From NCBI GenBank assembly GCA_038087015.1, contig JASBNA010000004.1:1054001-1118000 (forward strand): DNA of 64,000 nt, in the 5' to 3' direction. Position 1 is the stretch's first letter, and each line of letters begins with the position of its first letter. The position numbers and the translations under genes are program-made. Source of the DNA: Cerrena zonata (lineage: Eukaryota > Basidiomycota > Agaricomycetes > Polyporales > Cerrenaceae). A model generated the notes under the pieces. That model was not told where the DNA came from and did not search any database. It worked only from the letters and a program-made list of their open reading frames with translations. Of this stretch, positions 52,692 to 62,116 are shown piece after piece.

Positions 52692-53907
52692 ATGTTCAAC
52701 GTTCTTCGCCAACAAGCTAGAATACCCCTTCGACGGGCCTATGCTACTCAAGGCTATGTTCCTCCGGCTTCTGCCAACCATATTGCACCGAGTATGATGC
52801 CCAGGTTCAAGCCACGGCCTGACACTCCGACTTTCTACACTGGTTTGCCTTCTTACTTCGAGAGTGTAAACAAACTCGAGTCTGCTATCACGACGTCACG
52901 ATCTATCCTCCAAAATTTGCAACTCCTGCCTTTGCCCAAATTTGCTCGTGACACTCTTCCAGACTCTACACCAGTATGGAAAACGAAGGACGAGATGGGC
53001 ACTCAGGTTGAGACAAAGCTCACCACTGCTCGATATCGACGACTAGTGGGTTTGCTTACTCAGCTTGAAGACTATCATAAAATTGCACATACTGCCGGCT
53101 GTGCGGACGTTGCGGAGGGTATCGCGGACGTGATCGAGTTGTTCCAGAAGGACAACAGGGCTGCGGTACTTGCGGGAGGAAAGAGGAAACCTGTCCAATT
53201 CGACAAATATGGTCGAAGCTACACAATTGGACGACGAAAGGAGAGTCATGCGCGTGTTTGGATGATTCCAGTGCAAACCAAAGCATCGTCGCCTGCTACT
53301 CCCTTACCTCTAGCCCCCGAAGTTAACGAACTACAAACCGACACTACTGCACCCAACCTCACACCGTTCCTACCCCCGAAACCTCTCGTTGAAGCCAAAG
53401 AAACGGTAGAGGTCACTTCGACCAATATTCTGATCAACAATGTACCTCTTGTCCAATATTTGTATGTCTAATGAGTTTACGTTTCGATTGTACATGTCTT
53501 TGACCTTTTTACTAGCCCACATAATGCTGATCGAGAGCGCATTATACGTTCATTCAAGCTTACCGGCTTGATCGGTGCCTACAACGTGTTTGCCCTCGTT
53601 CGAGGGGGAGGTACAACAGGCCAGAGTGGCGCTGTGGCCCTTGGAATTGCCAAAGGACTTGGTGCGCATGCACCAGAAGTGCAATCATTGTTGAAGAAGG
53701 GTTTGTACCATTCACCATTCTTCCTGGTTTATGTACTTATTTTATTGTCTCTGCAGCTAAACTGCTCAGGCGTGACCCGCGTATGGTTGAACGTAAGAAG
53801 ACCGGTAGACGCAAGGCCCGTAAGGCGGTAAGTCGAATATGGTATTTATTTTTGGCGACACGGTGGACTCACAATGGGATTTCTAGTTCACCTGGGTCAG
53901 ACGTTAA
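52692..53907 (+). CDS. MRPS9: Mitochondrial small-subunit ribosomal protein uS9m
   Basis: This is a component of the mitoribosome small subunit. Four exons (52692-53461, 53516-53700, 53757-53827, 53887-53907) join in frame to 348 residues. The N-terminus (MFNVLRQQARIPLRRAYATQ) is a basic presequence with a plausible cleavage region. An N-terminal extension of about 190 residues precedes the S9 fold. The S9 fold begins at YGRSYTIGRRKESHARVW and continues with ILINNVPLVQYF, SFKLTGLIGAYNVFALVRGG, TTGQSGAVALGIAKGL and LLRRDPRMVERKKTGRRKAR. It ends KAFTWVRR, matching the conserved basic S9 tail that reaches the P-site. The last exon is just 21 bases including the stop. It is divergent from COY1, with 286 bases between starts. 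Confidence 0.96.
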
Positions 53908-54542
53908 TGCCATTGGCTTATTTCGTTGCATATATCTACACACCGATAATACGATCATAATTCTCAAACCCTTCTTGAAGACATCTTTCGAAACTCATTA
54001 AGACCGCCATTGACTCGTCATAGGTAATGTTGGTATCGGTTCAATAAGGTAACTACGTGGACAAGAAGACTATAGTACAGCAAAAGAAACAGTCGTATAT
54101 CATATCGTTACTTCTTTACCGTTGGCTTGCAGACGAATTTCTTATGGTGTTTCCAATCATTCTTCTGGCACTTGACGCTGCAATCTACATTCATACATTA
54201 GACCACGAGCGACCTCTACGCAAGAACACTCACAGGCCGCCTTGTGACACACGGAACACATCAATAGTCGTCTCGGAGGCTCTTTTTCCTTGTGAACCAA
54301 ATCGCCTCCGCCTACACCTTCGAGTCCGGGCTCGAAACTGTCGGGAGGGATATACAGACAGTAGCGACAGCGTGGAGGTAATCCTGATCGACGTGCGTCT
54401 TCTTTTTTTATGATTTGTGTGAGTACTTTACTGTCTGTAACACAACGAGGATAAGGTTACGCAAGTAATTTAGGTTATGGTGGAATCTTACACCGAGCAT
54501 TATCGCGAGCAGAGTATCCAGCATGAGCACACACTGGAAGTC
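53908..54542. other. Intergenic between convergent genes
   Basis: This 635-base gap lies between the uS9m and ankyrin-gene 3' ends. A plus-strand open frame of 118 codons (54057-54413) has no motif and no splice context. Nothing else is seen. Confidence 0.5.
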
Positions 54543-55790
54543 TCAATAAGTTCGTTGTTTTTCAGTATGTTCTAGGAGCCACTTCACCGCAACGGCACGC
54601 TTGTCATCCTCACCGTGTGTGACAGAAGAAGCACACGCAGCTAGGAGAGGTGTGTATCCCCTTCGGTCGCGTTGGTTGATATCTGCTCCTGCTTGAAGCA
54701 TCAATCTAGGAGACACTATTCAGTCAAATAATACACTGTGAGTCTTTATTATGACGAACTCAGCGAATTCTATACTGAATGCAAACATCATATTCCCGCA
54801 ACTCATTGCAGAGTACAATGCCGTGTATCCTATGCTCGTCTTTAAGACTATCATCGGGGTTCAATAAATATGTCTAACATACCGAGGACGTTTACTTTGT
54901 GTGCTCGGACACCACACTTGACAAGGAATTTTGTAATCCGAATGGCGTCGACATTTTTGGCGTGCAAACCTTGACATTCCCGATGAAGAATACCCGTGAT
55001 AAGTAAGTCATACACTGTTGCTCTAGCGAGTTATATCTATCAGCATGATATACCATTCACTGATTGGTTTCGACAGACCTTATAGGGCAGTCATGGAAAT
55101 CTTCAAATTCTTTCGCCAGAATCTCCATTACCTCTTCCACAGATTCGTCGTAGGGAGGTGCTGGAACATCTGTCGGCATGTTTCGTTGTCTGGACAACTG
55201 CCGAGTCCAGATTCGCATAGATGTCTGTACATTGCAGTATGACATGAATCCCGAAAACTCCATAAAAATAATAGGAAAGAAAGCTTGTCTGTCATGTTAT
55301 CTATAGAAATGCCATTCGTGGAGAAATATTGTGAAAGAAGGCTCGATTCGGAGGTACTGAGAGGACCATCACTTTCGAAGTATAAAGGTAGGTTTAATAT
55401 ATAGGTGACATCTTAGGATATCAAACTGGTACTGACCTTTCGAGTAGCTCTTCCAGAGGTCGTGTTGGTGCTCTCATCTCTTTAGCGCAATTATCGAGGA
55501 CTTCGTCAAGATTCACTCTTCGTCGTTCGCTTAATTTATCTAACGATCGAACTTTGGAGTGTCTAGGGAAGCTCGTAAGATCCTAAAAGGTAAATTTAAT
55601 GGTTCTGAACATACTCGCGACCTTGTAACATAAGCAGGGCCATCGCTGAATCGGAGATATCCTCTTCATGGATTGCATTTGTGACAGGGTCTGGCAGAGG
55701 GCCAAACGGTGATGCTGTGCGCATCCACAGCTCTCTGGCTGCGTCGATATCATTAGCACTTGGAGGTGGATTCGTCTTGCGTTTGGGCAT
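54543..55790 (-). CDS. Small ankyrin-repeat protein
   Basis: Six exons (55790-55615, 55562-55437, 55189-55079, 55022-54883, 54829-54776, 54715-54543) join in frame to 259 residues. The N-terminus is basic (MPKRKTNPPPSANDIDAARE) and followed by a helical region. The second half contains ankyrin-type helices: HAKNVDAIRITKFLVKCGV, GYTALYSAMSCGN and LMLQAGADINQRDRRGYTPL, the last close to the ankyrin consensus. At least two to three repeats are recognisable. The third acceptor was chosen because it restores the frame reading PAPPYDESVEEVMEILAKEF. The second intron, about 247 bases, is longer than others here, so an exon may be missed. Binding partners are unknown. It lies directly downstream of the HET-domain gene on the same strand. 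Confidence 0.7.
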
Positions 55791-56216
55791 GGCGAAGAAG
55801 GGTGTTATGACAGGCACTTCTCTGAAGTAAGTCTATATATTAGCTCCTTCAGCCTCATGTTCCAGTGCTCCGTTGACTCGTGTTTCGAAGGAAGGAAGTC
55901 TGACTACTTTATCTCTTACAGGAGATGTTTGCGGCAATACTAAACGCAAAATGGGCGTCGAGATTGACATTCTTGGTATGAGAACCTCCCTAGAACCCGC
56001 ATTCAGTATCTCAGTAAGTCAATCTCTTTACGGCTTGGGTCGACAGCGATGGAGTGAGAAACTGAGTATCACAACCCCATTTCACCTGATATCATGGATC
56101 GGATTGGAAACAGAGCATTTCTGTGAGTATCCTTATCCTCTATATCCCCTGGTTTTTCGGACTGCGGTTGACAACTATCATCAGTTTGCTTAGATGATGC
56201 ATGCAAGTTCGTGGTG
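55791..56216. other. Intergenic between ankyrin and HET genes
   Basis: This 426-base gap holds the ankyrin gene promoter side and the HET gene 3' flank. A plus-strand open frame (55873-56193, 106 codons) has no motif and is probably chance. Confidence 0.45.
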
Positions 56217-58352
56217 CTACACTATCCTAACTTTAACTCGCCCCGATTTTACAGAAAGTTTCAGTGCAGTTGTTTCGGCAATACTATACTCATGCCTAGC
56301 TATTTCTGGAGTGACTGTGCTAATCCAAAAAATCTTTCTGACTTCACAGATCACCCTGTCCTTGTCATTGTCCTCCGGGTTACTATCATTCCTTGTCAAC
56401 TCCACCGCGGCACATGGTATGCTCTGGTGTATCTCTGGCAGTTGGTCCATCAGGAATGCATTGAAGGCGCATCCTAGTTCGGCGCCTGCAGCGTCCTTGA
56501 CTCGGTATATGCATTGTGAAATAGCATCAACGAGGAAATAATGACGTATGCTCGCCTCAAGGACGACTGTCTTGAAAACGACGCATGCGTATTCGGCCAG
56601 AAGCCCGTTTGGTGTACAAATTGCATCCCCTCTGTACCCTGCCACGGGAGATTCTCGGGCTTGCATCATCGTACGTGGAGCCCACCGAAATCCACGTTCG
56701 GTTTGTTTGAGACCAGTAAGAAAGACGATGTTGGCAGGGAGTGTGCCGACGCGCAGAAGAAATACCTTCATTCGTTCCTCGGGAGGGAGTTGTACAAGCT
56801 CAGCGACATCCACACCGACCAGCCCTGCTATAGCAAGTGTCTCATCTCCTGCCTTACTCGTGGAACGCCAAATCAAATGACTCGCGATATCAACCAGCGA
56901 GAAACCTCGCTTCTCGTCCAACGGCCACCGGTATTGTATCAACTGAACTACCTCAGATGAGAGATGTAGGATAACACTATCGAACACATCATCACCCGTT
57001 GGTATTAGCTCTTTGATAGATTCAAATCCATCCTGGAATTCGAAAACGAGATGCTGTGCTAGCAACGCTTCTTGAAGTGTCCAGAGCCTCTGCATCCAAC
57101 CTGACGTGACGATACGTAAAAGCTTCTCCGCTAACCGCGCGTGGCACGAGCATGCACGAATTCCAGCGTCGACTACCAGAGTCACAGAAGCGTTGCGATA
57201 TGTCTCCGCCATCATCCCTATTGCCTTCTTTCTCAACTCTCGTGCTTCCGGGACGCACAAAGAATCCATCCAGAAAGCCCCGCCAGGAAGTAAACAGTAA
57301 GTTTTCTTGAACAGCTCTTTTAGTTGACATATTGGCAATCCCCGCTCTGATATGCTACCCAACCTATCTGCCCAAACGTGGGAGATCGCTACGTAAGGGA
57401 TTTCGGTTGAAGGGTGAACGACCATCTCCAAGGTGGTGGGGTCGCAAGAAATGACAGGAATTTGGCCATTGGCGAGCATGTTGTAGATGGCTTGTACAGG
57501 AGGGACCCCGTAAGAGCATGTACACGACGCGCTGGCGTGCTTGTTTTGATATGTGCTGATATCAATGTTATTGGCTACGCATGCGCGGTCAGTGCACTTT
57601 GTATGATCCTCGAAGTCATTTCGTAGAAATGCTTCTCGAGTGCTAGCATAACCGAAGGTACATAGAGAAATTCCCGATATAATCTTGATAACAAACGGAC
57701 ACCATCCTTGGGGAAATATTTCTTGGGCACGGTGAGCAAATAATACCTGAACAAATGAGCAAGAGAATCCCTGGTTATCCAGCGAAGACCCTTGTGGGAA
57801 GAGACCATTAGCAGCTATTGTGAGAGTCTCTGCGATTGCACCGAAAGAAAATATAATAGACAAGAGATCATCTTTGGGTAGGAGGGCGCGGAGGCTGCTA
57901 CGAGGCCACTCTGCTATCTCGCTGAAAAGCATATGATGCATCGTTGCCAGGGTGTTGCAAACTCGATCTCCCCAAGACCGATTAAGCTCTTCGTCTTTGA
58001 GTATGCGAACCCTATCGCGCCAAGCAAACACGATGTCATAAAGCCCTTCATCAGTTAGGTACGTCTTTCCGTTATTGACTCGAAGGAGTGATTGTTCTGA
58101 AACATTTTCTTCAACAATCGCCTCTATCAAGCCAAATGTAAACAAGCTCTGTATCAGTGCGACTTGGTGCTTGCGTTGCGTTGCGGTCTTGTCCTTGATG
58201 TTTTCAGCATTCTTGAGACGAAGGTCGAGATACTCATCAAGTGTCACGACGGGGTACCCATCATGCTTTCCGCCTAGCCACGGCGTATCGTTGAAGACAA
58301 ACCTCCGCGCTGAATGTGACTTGGAGGGAACACTATTTGAGAAAGACCCCAT
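56217..58352 (-). CDS. HET-domain protein (heterokaryon incompatibility type)
   Basis: A single uninterrupted exon encodes 711 residues, unlike most genes here. The HET domain is at about residues 320-455: IPYVAISHVWADRLG, LPGGAFWMDSLCVPEA, MMAETYRNASVTLVVDAGI and WMQRLWTLQEALLAQHLVFE. In ascomycetes HET domains trigger cell death after non-self recognition; in basidiomycetes the family is widespread but its role is largely unproven. The roughly 300-residue N-terminal region and 240-residue C-terminal region have no domain I recognise. A Cys-rich segment (CTDRACVANN, SASCTCSYGVPP) lies just before the HET domain. A PASK-like kinase diverges upstream and an ankyrin gene lies downstream. The start is the first ATG of the open frame (MGSFSNSVPSKS). 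Confidence 0.9.
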   Translation of the reverse strand: MGSFSNSVPSKSHSARRFVFNDTPWLGGKHDGYPVVTLDEYLDLRLKNAENIKDKTATQRKHQVALIQSLFTFGLIEAIVEENVSEQSLLRVNNGKTYLTDEGLYDIVFAWRDRVRILKDEELNRSWGDRVCNTLATMHHMLFSEIAEWPRSSLRALLPKDDLLSIIFSFGAIAETLTIAANGLFPQGSSLDNQGFSCSFVQVLFAHRAQEIFPQGWCPFVIKIISGISLCTFGYASTREAFLRNDFEDHTKCTDRACVANNIDISTYQNKHASASCTCSYGVPPVQAIYNMLANGQIPVISCDPTTLEMVVHPSTEIPYVAISHVWADRLGSISERGLPICQLKELFKKTYCLLPGGAFWMDSLCVPEARELRKKAIGMMAETYRNASVTLVVDAGIRACSCHARLAEKLLRIVTSGWMQRLWTLQEALLAQHLVFEFQDGFESIKELIPTGDDVFDSVILHLSSEVVQLIQYRWPLDEKRGFSLVDIASHLIWRSTSKAGDETLAIAGLVGVDVAELVQLPPEERMKVFLLRVGTLPANIVFLTGLKQTERGFRWAPRTMMQARESPVAGYRGDAICTPNGLLAEYACVVFKTVVLEASIRHYFLVDAISQCIYRVKDAAGAELGCAFNAFLMDQLPEIHQSIPCAAVELTRNDSNPEDNDKDRVICEVRKIFWISTVTPEIARHEYSIAETTALKLSVKSGRVKVRIV

Positions 58353-59337
58353 TGTATTGCCTGATTTAGATTCTATGGTTAATATTAAATGTCAATATCA
58401 TGGGCCAAATATCGTCACCTATTCGTGTGGGTGTTGGGACTGGAGTACAAATACCGAAAGCTTATCCGATGATAAGCCCGATATAGAATCGTGCAGCCTA
58501 CCTGTCAATCAAAGGTTAGTCCATACAGAGGAAAGTGCGTAATGACATGAGGTCAATCATAGTGAGCTATCACGTCTCCACCTTTGCCAAAAAAAAATTG
58601 GTTATCGATTTCACGTTGGGCGCGGTAGGATCTGGTAGAATATCCGTATTGACCGCACGAGCACAATAGATGGAGAGCACTTAGACCTTAGACTCTATCA
58701 AGATAGAGAGATAGAATCCGAACGCGGCGTTTACACGTCAATTGTCTCGTGGCGAAAGATGCCTATAGAGTTGTGTACAGGAGCCAAGTGGCGGCAACTT
58801 TGATAATTGCCAAAAGGGGAGATGTTTGATCGAAGACCTTGCGGCGCTTCGTTGTTCCACTCAACAGCTTGATCTGGATCGTCTTCTTTCAGTGAATACT
58901 GGTCGCCTTGTGTCCCTTGTCCCCGTGCCAGAGAGTAATAAATACGAACTGAAATGGCCCGGACAGGCTGCTTTGCTGGCACGGGTATCTGGAAGTCTGG
59001 TGTCCCGCAAGGAGGATTGTCGGTCTGGCGGGGGCAAGGGTTCCTTTTGCATGATCGGCGATGACGGGAGCTTGTGTTTGTTTTAGGACCTTCCTATCTG
59101 GGCATGCTTTCCAACTTCTTTGGTGGTTGTGAATGCTTCGTGCATGGCACGCCCTCGGTTATTTCTCTTCTTGCTCTCTCCTTGTCGCGTGGCGAGTCCA
59201 ACCACCACCCGCCCGTGCATAAATACTTCCCTCAACATTCCTCCTTCCCGCCGCCTCCTTTCCCTTTCCCCTCGTGGTTACGCCCCGTTCATTGCGAACC
59301 ATACCGCACAGGCTGATCTCTTGGGTCCTTGCTAGCG
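58353..59337. other. Divergent promoter region of HET and kinase genes
   Basis: This 985-base gap separates two divergent genes. The 150 bases or so before the kinase start are strongly pyrimidine-rich and include CATAAATA, a weak TATA-like element about 115 bases upstream of the ATG. No open frame with coding character is seen. Confidence 0.5.
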
Positions 59338-61357
59338 ATGCATTCCCAGACACCTCCTCACCAGACTCAGTCCCCGCCATTTGGCTACCTCTCGCCTCCT
59401 ACAGATTCCAGTGATGCATATTCAGATGACGGGGACACTCTCCACACACCTCTAAGTGAACACCATGACTCACAGCATCACCCATACGCGGTGTATGACC
59501 AGAACCAGGATCCTTTTGCGCACCCTTCCTTCCATTCATTCTGTGGCAACCAACCATCAAGCGCCTTTCCTGATTCCACCAAATCCGAACTCGAGCAATC
59601 CTCCTTGTCTTCATTCTCAGCACTCCTTACCTCTTCTACATCCGACAAACTTGCCCGCTCCAACCACCATACGATGGATGGCTTCTTCTCTTTTTCTTCC
59701 CCGCCGTCAAATGCTCTCGACCTAGCGAACGCTTCTCTCGAGTTCAATCCTTTTTCTGCCTCGTTCGGTGATTACAACGGGGAAGCGTCAGGAGCTAGCA
59801 CTTCGAAACAGCGTTTCGACTCGAATGCGTATCCACTACCTTATTCAGCGCAGACACAGTCAAACTCCTCTTCGTACGATCTCCCTCCGCTTACTTCTCT
59901 TTTGGATTCCATGAATACACTCGGAAGTCCGGCAGAAGATCACAACATGTCTTCGTTACTATTCTCCCCCGCCGACCGTCCCCTTTTCTCGCGCAAAAAC
60001 CACTCTGACAGTCTATTCTTCCTGAAAGCCCGAATGTACAACCCCCGTTTCCCCGCGGATCACACGCTTAACGGAGAGTTTGTACGGACTTATGAGCTAG
60101 GTGACGAGTTGGGTTCAGGAGGATATGGATTTGTGATGACAGCCCTTCACCGCACTGAGGGGTTCGAAGTAGCAGTCAAGTTCATCATCAAGAACAAGGT
60201 TCCCGAACACGCCTGGTGGGATGACGAACTACTCGGGAGAGTTCCGACCGAGATCATGATATTGAGTCTCGTAAACCACGAGAACGTCGTCAAGTGCTTG
60301 GATTTATTTGACGACGATAAATACTTCTACTTGGTAGCTGTTATCCTTACTTGTCTCGGAACACTCTCTAATATTTCACTCGGTTGTTTAGGTCCAAGAG
60401 CTTCACGGTACCCCATGGGTATCTCGAAAATCGAAAAAGACCAAACAACTAACTGCACCGGGGAAACTAGCAGCTCCCTCCGCAGTACATTTATCCCCGC
60501 CTTGTCTGACACCCTCATCCTCTACCGAATCTACCGTCAATTCTCTCCCAGGAACACCCCCGGAAGTTTGTATCCAAACTATTGACGTCAACGAAAATTC
60601 TTCAAATCACATGGAACTTGATACAAGCAACTTGACTTTTGACCCTTCATCGCTCTTCAGAAATGATGACCATGAATCGGATCTAAAGGCGAATCAATTA
60701 CTTCGACCACATTCTGCTGCCGAGGCCCGACCGAGCTTTTCTCGGCGACCGTCATACGATTTATTCGAATGTATCGAACAGAGCAAACATAAACGATTGT
60801 CCGAAAACCAAGCTCGATATGTGTTCGCGCAGGTCGTGGAAGCAGTGTATTATCTTGAGTCCCAAGGTATCACACATTGTGATATCAAGGACGAAAACTT
60901 GGTCATTGATAGTGATCTTAACGTATGTCATTTTCTGCCTTTGATTGCATAAATTAATATCTTTTTCTGTTAGGTCAAACTCATCGATTTCGGCAGTGCC
61001 GTAGTCTCAGACCCAGCTCAACCTCGCCCGTATTACACCCTATTTTTCGGCACAACAGCCTACGCAGCCTCTGAAATCCTTCTCAAGAAACCCTATCGCG
61101 CCGCCCCCGCAGAAGTCTGGACCCTTGGAGTCCTCCTTTCTTACCTCTTGACAGGAAACTCTCCCTTTCCTACCGAGCAAGACGCCATGGATGGGAACAT
61201 TATCATCAGAGAGAAACCCCCAACCCGTCTTAGCCGTGGCGCTCTAAACCTTCTGGCAAGGTGCCTCGAGAGGGATCCCGACGTGAGAGCCGACATCTCA
61301 GAGATCAGGTCTCATTGTTGGCTCCACGGTGCTTTGGAACGTCATGGACGGGATTAG
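59338..61357 (+). CDS. PAS-kinase (PSK/PASK)-like Ser/Thr kinase
   Basis: Three exons (59338-60333, 60392-60922, 60974-61357) join in frame to 636 residues. About 250 N-terminal residues are Ser/Pro/Gln-rich with no visible PAS domain. The kinase domain has the Gly loop LGSGGYGFV, VAVKFIIKNKVPEHAWWDDE, LGRVPTEIMILSLVNHENVV and LFDDDKYFYLVQELHG. An insertion of about 110 Ser/Thr-rich residues follows. Then come YDLFECIE, the catalytic loop THCDIKDENLVID, KLIDFGSAV, FFGTTAYAASEILLKKPY and WTLGVLLSYLLTGNSPF. The pattern matches fungal PSK1/2 and animal PASK, which couple nutrient status to sugar and lipid storage. Oddities are Cys for the Arg of HRD, ASE for APE, and Glu where subdomain IX usually has Asp (AEVW). 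Catalytic Lys, Asp and Asn are kept, so it may be active. Confidence 0.88.
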
Positions 61358-62116
61358 GAATAGTTATTTCCTTATCCGCTGGCTGAGCCCTCCTCCTCGT
61401 CGAAAGGCGAGTGGCTCCTTTCGAATTCTCATACACGCGCCACCCTCAGGTTGGGGGGATCATGATAATCGTGTTTTCATCCATTCTACCTACCGTCTTT
61501 CCTCCGTCTACTGTTTGTATTCATTTTTATCGTTTTGGGACGTTTTCATCACATCTAGCATTGTTCACTCTCACGCACTTGTACCATACCTAGCATTATC
61601 GTTATTTCTCGGAACCCTCGTTGTGTACACCCTTTGTAGCATCATTCGTATCTGTGTAGTTTTATCACTTGTACTATGTCCCACTCCCATCACCCACACA
61701 TTTTTGATCAAACACGATCCCTACCGGAGCATGCACTGGGGGTGGGCAATCCCAGTGGTGCAATGATCAAGGCTTAGGCAAACATGAAGTCAACTCGAAG
61801 CCATAACTTCCTGGTAAGCTAAAATTAGAAGCAAATAGATCCTCTGAATTTCTCTGATCAACTGCTGACTCAGCACCGTGACTAGAAGGTCGTGCTTGGC
61901 TCGCTCCGAGGCTCTAAAACCTGAGTACACTGTTATCGGTACCCACCACTTGTACTGTAACCCTCCGTGACTTTGCCTGACCATCAGGATCATTCCGGTC
62001 TTGAACCGCCTTAGCAGTTACTCAAATTATCGGAGGCTCCATCTGCCTATCAAAATCGATAGTACCAGTAGGTCGAAGATCATGCACATATATTCTTCAC
62101 GTATCTTAACGTGATC
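61358..62116. other. Kinase 3' flank and F-box upstream region
   Basis: This 759-base gap holds a pyrimidine-rich stretch after the kinase stop, probably 3' UTR. Open frames here (for example 61329-61766) are hydrophobic readings of that composition and not supported as genes. Confidence 0.45.

Noticed and set aside
54057..54413. Plus-strand open frame of 118 codons after uS9m
   Set aside because: Composition is mixed, no motif is present and the region is the 3' flank of two convergent genes.
55079..55320. Additional ankyrin-gene exon between 55360 and 55250
   Set aside because: An open reading exists, but it cannot be spliced in phase to the next supported exon; a single 247-base intron fits better.
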